Positions 51,508 through 60,245 of a stretch of 64,000 nt of DNA are shown here, piece after piece. A program made the position numbers and the translations under genes. The notes beneath the pieces were generated by a model, which saw only the letters and a program-made list of their open reading frames with translations, was not told the DNA's origin and did not search any database. Source of the DNA: Chloroflexi bacterium OLB14 (GTDB lineage: Bacteria; Chloroflexota; Anaerolineae; Anaerolineales; Villigracilaceae); contig LMZR01000049.1 of assembly GCA_001567105.1 (NCBI GenBank), forward strand, positions 1 to 64,000. The letters are read 5' to 3'. Each line of letters opens with the position of its first letter. Within the stretch, counting starts at the first letter, position 1.

Positions 51508-53046
51508 ATGTATCAAAAAACAAAAACAACATTCATCGTCATTATTTTATTTTTCATCATGCTTGCATGTTCATTCAGCAATAATGAAAATACTTCGCCA
51601 ACTGAAATTATTTATATCACTGCAACGCCAATTCCAATCACATCAACGCCTACACAAATTATTCCAAAAATAAATCCGCTCACCAATCAAAATGTATCAG
51701 ACCCAAGTCTGCTTGATTTGCCAGCCTTGTTAATTTCAATTTCACATTTTCCTGTCACAGCTCGTCCGCAAGCAGGATTATCTTTTGCGCCGTGGATTTT
51801 TGAAATTTATATCACCGAGGGCGCCACAAGATTTTTATCCGTTTTTTATGGTGAGTTTCCAAAACCTGAGCCAGTCATCAATGGCAATTGTCAAATTCGC
51901 AATCAACCTTTTTTGCAAACAGCAAACATCATCGGCAATCGCGTTTGGTTAGATGAAAATCAAAATCACATGCAAGATGATTTTGAAAATGGAATCAGCG
52001 GCGTGTGCGTCAACCTTTTTGATGCGAATGGAAATTTTTTGCAAACTACGTCCACTGATAGCAACGGCTATTATGCTTTCAATGTTGATGTTGGAAATTA
52101 TATTTTGCAATTTGAAAAACCTACGGGCATGGAGTTTGTGCAAAAAAATGTTGGGGATAAATCAAAGGATAGTGACGCTGACCAATTATCAGGTCAGACT
52201 GAAGCGCTTGAATTAACCTCATCGCTTCTTGACCTTGATGTGGGCTTGGCTCTGAGTCCCGACTTTGTATCTTCATCCCAACTTCCTCTTCCAAAAATTG
52301 GACCGATTCGTTCAGGGCGATTAATCTATGCTGATATTCATGCTTTCTTCAAAGACTCGTGTTTGATTTATGCTTTCGCCTCGCCCGAAGTTTTAGATGA
52401 ATTGCCTCAATGTTTTTTTGTGCATCATGATATTGATGGTGGTGGTTACATGTTGGATATTGATCAATTGCCACGTTTAGCAGAAAAAAATAAAACAGGT
52501 GATATTGATTACACCAGCAATGTTTTTGATTCAAATCCACCAAGCGGAGGTTTGCCTGCGAATCAATTGCATGTGTATATTGCTTATCTGAATCAATCGG
52601 CATGGAAATATGATTCAGCCTCGCAAAGTTATTGGCGTTATGTTGATGATGCCAATTATGATACCGCTGGCGTTTTACATCCTGAAATAGATAGATTAAC
52701 CAATCGTCAATTGCAATTTGAAAATGTAATTGTGTTATTTACAAAGCATGGTGTAGTCTCACCTACAAATTTAGATATTCATTTAGAAGAAAACTTAACA
52801 GGTGATGCTTTACTATTCCGTGACGGTTTTGTTTACGACATCAAATGGACGACACGTTTGGATAGCGATGAAATTAAAAATGCCCAACAAAAACCGATTC
52901 AATTTATTACGGATGATGAATCTTCTTTATTCCCCTTAAAGCCAGGACGAACTTGGATTATCGTTGTCACTCCAAAAACATCTGTGACAGAAGAATCTGC
53001 TGGCAATTGGTATTTGGATTTTGTGCAACCTGAAGGAGCGAAGTGA
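51508..53046 (+). CDS. Lipoprotein with SdrD-B-like (prealbumin-like) domain
   Basis: I place the start at ATG 51508, after the inverted repeat, giving MYQKTKTTFIVIILFFIMLAC as the signal with lipobox. After a Thr/Pro linker comes a region RPQAGLSFAPWIFEIYITEG that resembles part of the DUF3048-type domain. Next is a clear SdrD-B-like domain, GNRVWLDENQNHMQDDFENG, ISGVCVNLFDANGNFLQTT, DSNGYYAFNVDVGNYILQFE (about 145-220), a Ca-binding, collagen-binding-protein-like Ig fold. The rest (about 255-500) continues the first domain (IRSGRLIYADIHAFFKDSCL). So an SdrD-B domain appears to be inserted into another domain. It is a surface protein of unknown function. Confidence 0.8.
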   Translation: MYQKTKTTFIVIILFFIMLACSFSNNENTSPTEIIYITATPIPITSTPTQIIPKINPLTNQNVSDPSLLDLPALLISISHFPVTARPQAGLSFAPWIFEIYITEGATRFLSVFYGEFPKPEPVINGNCQIRNQPFLQTANIIGNRVWLDENQNHMQDDFENGISGVCVNLFDANGNFLQTTSTDSNGYYAFNVDVGNYILQFEKPTGMEFVQKNVGDKSKDSDADQLSGQTEALELTSSLLDLDVGLALSPDFVSSSQLPLPKIGPIRSGRLIYADIHAFFKDSCLIYAFASPEVLDELPQCFFVHHDIDGGGYMLDIDQLPRLAEKNKTGDIDYTSNVFDSNPPSGGLPANQLHVYIAYLNQSAWKYDSASQSYWRYVDDANYDTAGVLHPEIDRLTNRQLQFENVIVLFTKHGVVSPTNLDIHLEENLTGDALLFRDGFVYDIKWTTRLDSDEIKNAQQKPIQFITDDESSLFPLKPGRTWIIVVTPKTSVTEESAGNWYLDFVQPEGAK

Positions 53047-53214
53047 TTTTTATGTAGGGGCGACCCATCAAAATTAATCTATAATAAATTTATGCAAGTT
53101 ATCTTAATCACAATTGAATCATGTCAAGCAAGAGCGGGTCACCTCTGATTTACGAAATAAAAGTAACCATCACAAAGACTCGTTTGCCTACACGCAATTG
53201 GAGAAATAAAATTT
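53047..53214. other. Intergenic gap, no gene seen
   Basis: The gap contains TAGGGGCGACCC and the partly matching AGAGCGGGTCACCTC, a degenerate inverted repeat about 80 bases apart, and GGAGAAATAAA before the AlkD-like start. No open frame of interest was found. Confidence 0.35.
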
Positions 53215-53931
53215 ATGCACGCATACACAAAATCTCTCAAAACATTTTTTGAAAAGCACACCAACCCACTCAATGTCGCGTCTATGAAAAAATATATGCG
53301 TGGTCAATTTGAATACTTAGGTATCAAATCCCCACAAGCAACTACGTTGTTACGAGACTTTATCAAAACAAATGGCTTGCCACCCTTTGAAAAACTTGAT
53401 TTGATCTCTCGTGAATTATGGTCTCTGCCACAACGCGAATTTCAATATATCGCTATGAACTTAATCAGCAGATATGAAAAGAAACTCGAAGCCGAATTTA
53501 TTAAAACAGTAGAATATTTGATTATCACAAAATCCTGGTGGGACACTGTGGATTTATTAGCAAGTCATCCTGTTGGAGCATTATTCAAAAAATATCCAAA
53601 AGTTAAAGGAAAATATTTGAAGAAATGGCGTAAGTCAGAGAATATGTGGTTGAGACGAACTACTTTATTATTTCAACTCGGCTATAAAACTGAAACGGAT
53701 TTTGATTTGCTATGTGAAATCATTAAAGAGAATCTTGGTTCAGATGAATTCTTTATCAACAAAGCCATTGGCTGGTCATTGAGACAATATGCGCACACAA
53801 ATCCTGCGCTTGTTAAAAAAATTTGTCAAAGCCACAAAAGAATTACATCCGCTAAGTCGGCGAGAAGCATTGAAGAATATTGGCAATTAATCTCAAAAAA
53901 ACAGATTGCGGATTTAGTTAGTATAGAGTAA
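53215..53931 (+). CDS. DNA alkylation repair enzyme, AlkD-like
   Basis: AlkD-type glycosylases remove N3- and N7-alkylated bases without flipping them, by means of HEAT-like repeats. The 238-residue protein is all helical. Typical parts are NPLNVASMKKYMRGQFEYLG (residues 17-36), REFQYIAMNLISRYEKKLEA, the ITKSWWDTVDLLASHPVG segment that holds the catalytic Asp, and WLRRTTLLFQLGYKTETDFD with WSLRQYAHTNPALVKKIC. Its length is normal. A GGAG is located 12 bases before the ATG. Confidence 0.93.
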   Translation: MHAYTKSLKTFFEKHTNPLNVASMKKYMRGQFEYLGIKSPQATTLLRDFIKTNGLPPFEKLDLISRELWSLPQREFQYIAMNLISRYEKKLEAEFIKTVEYLIITKSWWDTVDLLASHPVGALFKKYPKVKGKYLKKWRKSENMWLRRTTLLFQLGYKTETDFDLLCEIIKENLGSDEFFINKAIGWSLRQYAHTNPALVKKICQSHKRITSAKSARSIEEYWQLISKKQIADLVSIE

Positions 53932-53964
53932 AATCTAGCCAGACTAGACAGAAAGGAAACGAAT

Positions 53965-54213
53965 ATGAACTCTATCTGGCAAATTCAAGATGCAAAAAAT
54001 AAATTAAGCGAATTAATTACACGAGCAGTTAAACATGGTCCTCAATTAATTACAAAGCATGGCGAGAAAACCGTTGTTGTCATTTCATATTCTGAATATG
54101 AAAAATTAAAAAAATCACATGTGAAACTTTCAGAGTATTTTCGCTTGTCTCCACTGGCAGGGATTGACCTTAAGCGAGATAAATCTTTACCACGCAAGGG
54201 AATTAAGCTATGA
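53965..54213 (+). CDS. Phd/YefM-family antitoxin
   Basis: The 82-residue protein shows the Phd/YefM DNA-binding fold: SIWQIQDAKNKLSELITRAV, KHGPQLITKHGEKTVVVISY and SEYEKLK. The C-terminal tail, DLKRDKSLPRKGIKL, is the toxin-binding extension. A GAAAGGA ribosome binding site precedes it. The stop overlaps the next start by four bases (ATGA), the usual toxin-antitoxin coupling, so it most likely represses the operon and neutralises the PIN toxin. Confidence 0.93.
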   Translation: MNSIWQIQDAKNKLSELITRAVKHGPQLITKHGEKTVVVISYSEYEKLKKSHVKLSEYFRLSPLAGIDLKRDKSLPRKGIKL

Positions 54214-54625
54214 AATATCTACTTGATACTTGCGTTATCTCTGAACTTATTTCAAAACAGCCGAATATGAAAGTAGTTAATTTCATTGACTCACTAGATC
54301 AAGAAGATGTTTATTTAAGCGTCATCACAATTGGGGAAATTGCAAAAGGAATTGAAAAATTACCAAGCTCAAAACGCAAACGAGAATTAGAAAACTGGCT
54401 GAAAGAAAATTTACTGATTGACTTTGAAGGAAATATTATTCCACTCGATACAGAAATTTTAATAAGATGGGGCGAACTTTCTGCCAAACTCGAAGAGATA
54501 GGCATTAGCTCCCTGCTATGGATTCTCTGATAGCATCAACTGCTTTAACGCATCAAATGATTTTAGTGACAAGAAATGAAAGTGATTTTGAAAACACAGG
54601 CGTTGAAATAGTTAACCCATGGTAA
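54210..54625 (+). pseudogene. PIN-domain toxin (VapC-like), one frameshift
   Basis: PIN toxins are Mg-dependent ribonucleases. The first frame gives MKYLLDTCVISELISKQPNM with the first catalytic Asp (residue 6) and Glu, then VYLSVITIGEIAKGIEKLP. It ends ...EEIGISSLLWIL at 54530. In the next frame the family C-terminus follows exactly: MDSLIASTALTHQMILVTRN then ESDFENTGVEIVNPW, stopping at 54625. Adding one C to the CCC at 54511-54513 joins them into about 138 residues. The C-terminal catalytic Asp is in MDSLIA. Either the toxin is inactivated or the base was lost in assembly. Confidence 0.88.
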
Positions 54626-54638
54626 TTACAACAATTAC

Positions 54639-55028
54639 TTACTCTTCCTTATTCCTCAAAAACTCAGTTGCCTCTTTGAAATGATTTTTGAGATACGCAA
54701 CAACTTCCTCGTCATATCCACTTTCATCAAGTGCTTTATCCATACACCAAAACCATTGATCGCGTTCTTTCGGTCCAATAGCAAATGGGTTATGTCGCCT
54801 TCTTAAGGCGGGATGTCCGCGTGTTTCAATATACGTTTGAGGTCCACCAGACCAACCCATCAGAAAAAGAAAAAGTTTTTGGCGTGATGGTTTTAAATTT
54901 TTAGGGTGTACTGCAAGCAATTCTTTTGCTTCGGGCGCAGTTTCCATTAAATCGTAAAAGCGGGTCACCAAAGCATGTATGCCTTTTTCTTCACCCATTA
55001 ATTCATAAAGAGATTTTGTTTCATCCAT
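54639..55028 (-). CDS. Group II truncated haemoglobin
   Basis: From ATG 55028 the protein has 129 residues. It opens SLYELMGEEKGIHALVTRFY, then HPKNLKPSRQKLFLFLMGWS and GGPQTYIETRGHPALRRRHN with the proximal His, and KERDQWFWCMDKALDE, whose Trp is typical of group II. It binds heme and small ligands such as O2 or NO in the cytosol. An upstream in-frame ATG (55070) lies in the octamer repeat and is rejected. It converges with the PIN gene. Confidence 0.92.
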   Translation of the reverse strand: MDETKSLYELMGEEKGIHALVTRFYDLMETAPEAKELLAVHPKNLKPSRQKLFLFLMGWSGGPQTYIETRGHPALRRRHNPFAIGPKERDQWFWCMDKALDESGYDEEVVAYLKNHFKEATEFLRNKEE

Positions 55029-55040
55029 AATGAAATTATA

Positions 55041-55135
55041 AAGTAAACGGATGTGTAAGTAAACAGGCAAGAAAGTAAACAGGTAGACAAGTAAACAAGT
55101 AACGAGTCTACCTGTTTACCTGTCTACTTATCTAC
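55041..55135. repeat. Octamer tandem repeat with inverted half (RRGTARAC family)
   Basis: AAGTAAAC, AGGCAAGA, AAGTAAAC, AGGTAGAC, AAGTAAAC, AAGTAACG on one side and the complement, GTCTACCTGTTTACCTGTCT, ACTTATCTAC, on the other form a long hairpin. It lies between the divergent globin and thiolase genes. Confidence 0.82.
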
Positions 55136-55163
55136 TTTATAATACGCACAACAAGGAGAATTA

Positions 55164-56363
55164 ATGAGCAAAGAAAACGAAGCAGTTATTTTAGGTGCGG
55201 CGCGCACACCTATCGGAAAATTTCAAGGCGCGTTAAGCAGTGTCCCCGCTACAAAACTTGGCGCGGTAGCAATTGAAGAAGCAATCAAACGCGCAGGCAT
55301 TGACCCAAAAGAAATTGAAGAAGTCATTATGGGTAATGTTGTTTCGGCTGGGTTAGGTCAAGCACCTGCAAGGCAATCTGAAATTTATGCAAACGTACCT
55401 GCAACTGTCAGCGCAACAACAATTAATAAAGTTTGCGGTTCAGGTCTCAAAGCGGCGATGATGGCATCTCAAGCAGTTCGCGCAGGTGATGCGGATTTAT
55501 TTATCGCAGGCGGTTTTGAATCAATGAGTCGTGCGCCGTATGTTATCAATGGTCGCATGGGTGAATTGAAATTCGGCAACACGCAAATGACTGATGCGTT
55601 ATTACACGATGGCTTATGGGATCCGTTTGAAAATTGGAGCATGGGTAACGCCGCCGAATTTATTGCTGATGAATATGAAGTGACTCGCGCCGCCATGGAT
55701 GAGTTCGCGCTTCAATCTCACCAGAAGGCTGTTACTGCTATTGAGGCTGGTTACTTCGCTGACGAAATCGTGCCTATCCAAATTGTCGGCAAGAAAAATG
55801 TCGCTGAAACAATTAACCAAGATGAAGGTCCGCGAAAAGAAGCGAGTTTGGAATCATTATCAAAGTTGAAGCCAGCATTTAAATCCGATGGAAAAGTGAC
55901 GGCAGGGAATTCATCATCTATGAATGATGGCGCGGCGGCAGTTGTAATTTCATCTCGTGCGTATGCTGAAAAAAATAATCTCAAACCGATTGCAAAAGTT
56001 GTGGGTTATGCACAAGCGGCATTAGAACCAAAATATTTATTTGCCGCACCTGCATACGCGATTCCAAAATTGTTGAAGAAAATTAATTGGACGCTGAAAG
56101 ATGTTGATTTGATTGAGTTGAACGAAGCCTTTGCCGCGCAAGTGTTGGCAGATGGATACGCGCTTGCAAATGATGGTTGGGATTGGAATAAAGTTAACGT
56201 AAACGGCGGCGCAATTGCGTTGGGACATCCGCTTGGTGCAAGTGGTGCGCGTGTGTTGACAACTTTAATTTATGCTTTGAAAAATCGCGGTTTGAAAAAA
56301 GGAATCGCTTCGTTATGTTTGGGTGGTGGCGAAGCAGTGGCGATGGCGGTGGAAGTGGAGTAA
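55164..56363 (+). CDS. Acetyl-CoA C-acetyltransferase (thiolase)
   Basis: The enzyme joins or splits acyl-CoA and acetyl-CoA. The 399-residue protein has AARTPIGKFQGALSSVPATK, the nucleophile Cys91 in INKVCGSGLKAAMM, VNVNGGAIALGHPLGASGAR with the catalytic His, and the second Cys in CLGGGEAVAMA. It is full length. AAGGAG precedes the ATG. The next gene on the same strand is the hydroxyacyl-CoA dehydrogenase, separated by a 170-base repeat region. Together they cover two steps of acetoacetyl-CoA to hydroxybutyryl-CoA conversion or the reverse, as in butyrate-type metabolism or beta-oxidation. Confidence 0.95.
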   Translation: MSKENEAVILGAARTPIGKFQGALSSVPATKLGAVAIEEAIKRAGIDPKEIEEVIMGNVVSAGLGQAPARQSEIYANVPATVSATTINKVCGSGLKAAMMASQAVRAGDADLFIAGGFESMSRAPYVINGRMGELKFGNTQMTDALLHDGLWDPFENWSMGNAAEFIADEYEVTRAAMDEFALQSHQKAVTAIEAGYFADEIVPIQIVGKKNVAETINQDEGPRKEASLESLSKLKPAFKSDGKVTAGNSSSMNDGAAAVVISSRAYAEKNNLKPIAKVVGYAQAALEPKYLFAAPAYAIPKLLKKINWTLKDVDLIELNEAFAAQVLADGYALANDGWDWNKVNVNGGAIALGHPLGASGARVLTTLIYALKNRGLKKGIASLCLGGGEAVAMAVEVE

Positions 56364-56519
56364 TCAGTTATCAGTGTTCAGTTATCAGTAATCAGTCGGT
56401 GGTTGAGTAGACTTGCGTGTTCTTCGCAAGTCGTATCGAAACCACCAGTTAATTGAAAATATTTTATTAATTGTTGGTCTCGATATAATATTCGCTGCGC
56501 TCATATCTACTCGACCAAC
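56364..56519. repeat. Compound repeat: CAGTTAT heptamers and GGTCGAGTAG palindromes
   Basis: CAGTTAT, CAGTGTT, CAGTTAT, CAGTAAT heptamers (to 56397) are followed by a long hairpin GGTGGTTGAGTAGACTTGCG / CGCAAGTCGTATCGAAACCACC (56399-56446). A second hairpin follows, GTTGGTCTCGATAT / ATATCTACTCGACCAAC (56473-56519). The palindrome family is the same as at 20069 and 57482. Confidence 0.82.
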
Positions 56520-56537
56520 GGTATGTTAGGAGAATTT

Positions 56538-57383
56538 ATGACCATAAAACACATTTTCGTAATCGGTGCAGGGACAATGGGCAATGGAATCGCTCAGGTG
56601 GCGGCGACTGCTGGGTATCAAACAACATGCATGGATGTAAATCCAGAGGCGTTAGAAAAAGCCAAAACGGCGATAAATAAATCTACTGAAAAACTTTTAT
56701 CGAAGGGGTCGATTAATCAAGAACAAAAATCCAGCGCGGATAATATCAAATACGCCTCATCATACGACAGCGTGGCAGAAGCGGATTTCATCATCGAAGC
56801 CGCAACCGAAAACCCAGAATTGAAATTCAAAATTTTCAAAGAGTTAGATCGTGTTGCCCGCGAAGGCGTGATTTTAGCCAGCAATACATCATCTATTTCA
56901 ATTACAAAAATTGCTTCACAAACCAAACGAGCCGATAAAGTAATCGGAATGCACTTTATGAATCCAGTGCCTGTGATGAAATTAGTTGAAGTGATTAAAG
57001 GCTTGGCAACCAGTGACGAAACATTATCCACCACGCTAGAGTTATGCAAAGCAATGAACAAAGAAGCATGGGAAGCAAACGATTCGCCTGGCTTTATCTC
57101 CAACCGTATTTTATGCCCAATGATTAACGAAGCGATTTTTGCTTTGCAAGAAAATGTCGGCACACCAGAAGCGATTGATGCAGTGATGAAACTCGGTATG
57201 AATCATCCAATGGGTCCGCTAGCATTAGCAGATTTAATCGGCTTGGATGTGGTGTTGTTTATTATGGAAGTATTACAACGCGATTTAGGTGAAGATAAAT
57301 ATCGCCCTGCTCCGTTGTTAAGGAAGATGGTGGATGCGGGATATTTGGGTAGGAAAAGTGGGAAAGGGTTTTATAGTTATTAA
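56538..57383 (+). CDS. 3-hydroxybutyryl-CoA dehydrogenase
   Basis: The enzyme reduces acetoacetyl-CoA (or oxidises 3-hydroxyacyl-CoA) with NAD(P). The 281-residue protein has the Rossmann motif [20 protein letters not shown] at the N-terminus and [20 protein letters not shown]. The catalytic segment is [20 protein letters not shown] (His), and the C-terminal domain has [20 protein letters not shown] and [20 protein letters not shown]. It ends GKGFYSY as usual. The ATG at 56538 follows TAGGAG; an ATG five codons earlier overlaps it and is rejected. Confidence 0.96.
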   Translation: MTIKHIFVIGAGTMGNGIAQVAATAGYQTTCMDVNPEALEKAKTAINKSTEKLLSKGSINQEQKSSADNIKYASSYDSVAEADFIIEAATENPELKFKIFKELDRVAREGVILASNTSSISITKIASQTKRADKVIGMHFMNPVPVMKLVEVIKGLATSDETLSTTLELCKAMNKEAWEANDSPGFISNRILCPMINEAIFALQENVGTPEAIDAVMKLGMNHPMGPLALADLIGLDVVLFIMEVLQRDLGEDKYRPAPLLRKMVDAGYLGRKSGKGFYSY

Positions 57384-57481
57384 CGGTTAGCTATTGGCTT
57401 TTAGCAGTTGCCACAATTCCACATTTGCTATAAACAGGTGAGCGATGTGAGTTGAAGTTTTTCATTTTTTATATCCTCCGA

Positions 57482-57568
57482 TGGTCGAGACCATCAGTTA
57501 TTGAAATATTTTTGTTAACTGGTGGTCTCGATACGTTATTCGCTATCGCTCACAACTACTCGACCAGC
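57482..57568. repeat. GGTCGAGTAG/TATCGAGACC palindromic element
   Basis: TGGTCGAGACCA forms a small palindrome at the left. CTGGTGGTCTCGATACG and ACTACTCGACCAG follow at the right, with TTCGCTATCGCTCAC between them, as in the copy at 56473-56519. This gap (57384-57602) holds no gene. Confidence 0.75.
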
Positions 57569-57602
57569 GACTATTTCAATTACTCAAAGTATAATTTGAT
57601 TT

Positions 57603-58043
57603 ATGCATACAACACCTTTGACGATTGAACAAAAAAATTGGTTAAGAGCAAATCTGTTTCTGCCTGTGATTATGTTAGTTGTAATGCTTGCGGTGATTAT
57701 CAGCATCTTTGCTTGCGTAATTATCGGAACGGGCGGAAATCAAATTGTTATTTTATTTGCAATCGCAGGCGGTTTACTGGTACTGGCTGTGCTCGCCCTT
57801 ACTGGATTGCATATCTACAACAATGCTTCTGATCTATTCAGCGGAGTGGCACAAGTTCGCACAGCAAAATTAACTCGCAAACATAGCACAAGCCGCTCCC
57901 CACGAACATTTTATGCAGAGTTTGAAGGGCTTGGGGATATTATCATTATGTTCGATATTTATGAAAAACTAGAGGCTGGTAATTTATATCAAGTTATTTA
58001 TAGTCCACGCACCAAACGAGGCTGGAGCATTGAATCAAGATAA
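57603..58043 (+). CDS. Two-helix membrane protein, unknown function
   Basis: The 146-residue protein has a short N-terminus, two membrane helices (LFLPVIMLVVMLAVIISIFA and IVILFAIAGGLLVLAVLALT) and a C-terminal cytoplasmic or outer domain of about 65 residues (AQVRTAKLTRKHSTSRSPRT, GNLYQVIYSPRTKRGWSIES). I do not recognise the family; the tail resembles the small beta domains of membrane proteins with helix pairs. It overlaps the following GMC gene by 14 bases, which suggests translational coupling. Confidence 0.65.
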   Translation: MHTTPLTIEQKNWLRANLFLPVIMLVVMLAVIISIFACVIIGTGGNQIVILFAIAGGLLVLAVLALTGLHIYNNASDLFSGVAQVRTAKLTRKHSTSRSPRTFYAEFEGLGDIIIMFDIYEKLEAGNLYQVIYSPRTKRGWSIESR

Positions 58044-59667
58044 CCATGTCTTTGATTATGTCATTATAGGAAGCGGATTTGGTGGTTCTGTTTCTGCTAT
58101 GAGATTAACCGAAAAAGGTTATTCTGTTTTAATTTTAGAAAAGGGGAAGCGATTTGAAGATAAAGATTTTGCAAAAACAAATTGGCAATATTGGAAATAT
58201 TTATGGATGCCTGCTATTCGCGCGCATGGCATTTTGCAAATCAGTTTGTTAAAAGGTGTGATGGTTTTGCATGGAGCAGGAGTTGGCGGCGGGAGTTTGG
58301 GATATGCAAATGTGTTGGAAATCCCAAGTGATGAAACATTTGCAACGCCTGCATGGAATCAAAACATCAAATGGGGTCAAGTGTTAAAGCCTCATTATGA
58401 AACTGCTAAAAAGATGTTGGGCGTTTCGAGAAATCCCAAATTATGGAAAGCAGATTTGATTTTGAAAGAAATGGCGGAAGAGATTGGCATGAGTCATACT
58501 TTCCGCGCTACGGATGTGGGAGCATATTTCGGTGATAAAGGCGTGACTGTTAAAGATCCATTTTTCAATGGCGAAGGTCCTGATAGAGCAGGCTGTATTC
58601 ATTGTGGCGGTTGTATGGTGGGATGCAGGCACAATGCAAAAAATACGTTGCCAAAAAATTATTTATATTTTGCAGAGAAGAATGGAGCGAGAATTATTTC
58701 GGAGGCAGAAGTTATTGATGTAAAGCCAGTGAGCAGTAATCAGTTGTCAGTGAACAGTGAGCAGTTATCAGTGAGCAGTGAAGCGCGATATGAAATTGAA
58801 TATCAATCATCCACAAAATTATTTAAGCAAAAGAAAAAAGTTTATGCACAGAATGTGATTTTTTCAGCAGGGGTGATGGGGACGATGAAATTACTTTTGA
58901 ACTTGAGGGATGTGAAGAAGTCATTGCCGAAATTATCAGCCAAGTTGGGGACGATGGTGAGAACCAACTCTGAAGGTCTGTTGGGAAGCGTGGCTCGTAA
59001 ATCAGATATCAATTATTCGCAAGGAGTCGCTATCTCATCTATTTATAATCACGATGAAATGACTCGCATTGAGCCTGTGCGTTATCCTGATGGTTCATCG
59101 TTGATGCGCTTCCTCGCCGCGCCGTTGATTGAAACGAACGTCAGCATTCCGATTCGCATTTTGAAATTTTTTTGGTGGGCGTTGACTCATCCGATAGATT
59201 TTGCGAAGGCATCTTTTTTGCCGAAGTGGGCGCATAACGTGACGATTTTGTTGGTGATGCAACACGCGGATAATCGAATGCGCTTCAAAATTGGGCGGAG
59301 TTTGTTTACGCTGTTTAGAAAAGGTTTGGTGGCGGATGAAGAATCTGGTTTTGAGATTAACGCGCAAGTGAAAGGCTCGCATGAAGTGACGCGTGAATTT
59401 GCAAAACGTGTGAATGGTGTGGCGTTGGGTTCGATTGGTGAAAATTTATTAAACTTACCAACTACTGCTCATATTTTAGGTGGCGCGCCAATGGGAATTA
59501 ATTCTGATGAAGGTGTGATTGATGAAAATTTTGAAATTCACAATTACAAAGGTTTGTATATTATTGATGGTTCGGTGATGCCTGCTAACCCTGGCGTGAA
59601 TCCGTCATTGACGATTACGGCGTTGGCGGAGTATGCAACGAGTAAAATAAAACAGAAAGGAAAATAA
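58030..59667 (+). CDS. GMC-family FAD oxidoreductase (cholesterol-oxidase-like)
   Basis: The 545-residue protein begins at TTG 58030 (no earlier ATG is in frame): MNQDNHVFDYVIIGSGFGGS, the FAD-binding dinucleotide fold. GAGVGGGSLGYANVLEIPSD follows, then AGCIHCGGCMVGCRHNAKNT, a Cys-rich segment seen in many cholesterol-oxidase-type GMC enzymes, and the C-terminal IDGSVMPANPGVNPSLTITA with the active-site Asn/His region. It probably oxidises an alcohol or sterol-like substrate. In its middle a CAGTxxx heptamer tract (58727-58780) is translated as VSSNQLSVNSEQLSVSSE, an inserted loop. Confidence 0.88.
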   Translation: MNQDNHVFDYVIIGSGFGGSVSAMRLTEKGYSVLILEKGKRFEDKDFAKTNWQYWKYLWMPAIRAHGILQISLLKGVMVLHGAGVGGGSLGYANVLEIPSDETFATPAWNQNIKWGQVLKPHYETAKKMLGVSRNPKLWKADLILKEMAEEIGMSHTFRATDVGAYFGDKGVTVKDPFFNGEGPDRAGCIHCGGCMVGCRHNAKNTLPKNYLYFAEKNGARIISEAEVIDVKPVSSNQLSVNSEQLSVSSEARYEIEYQSSTKLFKQKKKVYAQNVIFSAGVMGTMKLLLNLRDVKKSLPKLSAKLGTMVRTNSEGLLGSVARKSDINYSQGVAISSIYNHDEMTRIEPVRYPDGSSLMRFLAAPLIETNVSIPIRILKFFWWALTHPIDFAKASFLPKWAHNVTILLVMQHADNRMRFKIGRSLFTLFRKGLVADEESGFEINAQVKGSHEVTREFAKRVNGVALGSIGENLLNLPTTAHILGGAPMGINSDEGVIDENFEIHNYKGLYIIDGSVMPANPGVNPSLTITALAEYATSKIKQKGK

Positions 59668-59672
59668 TAACT

Positions 59673-60086
59673 ATGTTTGATCCATTAAGTTTACTTTTAG
59701 AAGCTGGCAAAACAATTCTCAAACTTTTCGGTAAAGTACAAATCAAAAATGCTACCCGAAAAGAAAAAGTTGCGGATTACTTCAATGAAATTGCAAAAAC
59801 CATTAACGATGCCGCGCAAGTATTTAAGAAAGATGAAATCCCTCATGGAAGTTGCGCCAAAATGGAACACCTAGCCAAACTACTTCCTGAAAGCATAGAA
59901 GATTTTATCGGAAAACAAAAAGCAAAAGAACTTCAAGATATGCTATTACAAGCCTATCATATTGAAACAATCATGTATAGAATTCCCAAAAAGGATAAAA
60001 AAGAAAGAGATGCAAACGTTGCCAAAATGGAACAAGCCGCAGGCTACTTTGAAGCAACTGCCATTTCATTAAGAGCATCGGGATAA
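59673..60086 (+). CDS. Small helical protein, unknown function
   Basis: The 137-residue protein begins MFDPLSLLLEAGKTILKLFG and is entirely helical, with one Cys pair-free core (EKVADYFNEIAKTINDAAQV, KAKELQDMLLQAYHIETIMY, MEQAAGYFEATAISLR). It starts five bases after the GMC gene, in the same operon. Nothing in it matches a family I know. It could be a signal-transduction or effector-associated helical domain, but this is a guess. Confidence 0.6.
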   Translation: MFDPLSLLLEAGKTILKLFGKVQIKNATRKEKVADYFNEIAKTINDAAQVFKKDEIPHGSCAKMEHLAKLLPESIEDFIGKQKAKELQDMLLQAYHIETIMYRIPKKDKKERDANVAKMEQAAGYFEATAISLRASG

Positions 60087-60198
60087 TATTTTTGATAATT
60101 GATTAACATGCCTCAGCCTTATCAATATCTTCTACTAACGCCTCTTAACTTGCTGATAGTTGGTCATTGATTCTAATAATTTATTTTTCCTCCCAACA

Positions 60199-60239
60199 TA
60201 CAAGACCTCCGAGATTTTGAAAATCTCGGAGGTCTTGTA
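60199..60239. repeat. GACCTCCGAGATTTT perfect palindrome, convergent terminator
   Basis: ACAAGACCTCCGAGATTTT (60200-60218) and AAAATCTCGGAGGTCTTGT (60220-60238) form a perfect 19-bp stem with a one-base loop. It is of the same family as the coding palindrome at 32346. It lies between the convergent helical-protein and aldehyde dehydrogenase genes. Confidence 0.9.
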
Positions 60240-60245
60240 CTTTAT

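Noticed and set aside
53965..54625. Toxin-antitoxin pair as sign of a mobile island
   Set aside because: No integrase, transposase, direct repeat or tRNA is near. The pair lies among ordinary chromosomal genes.
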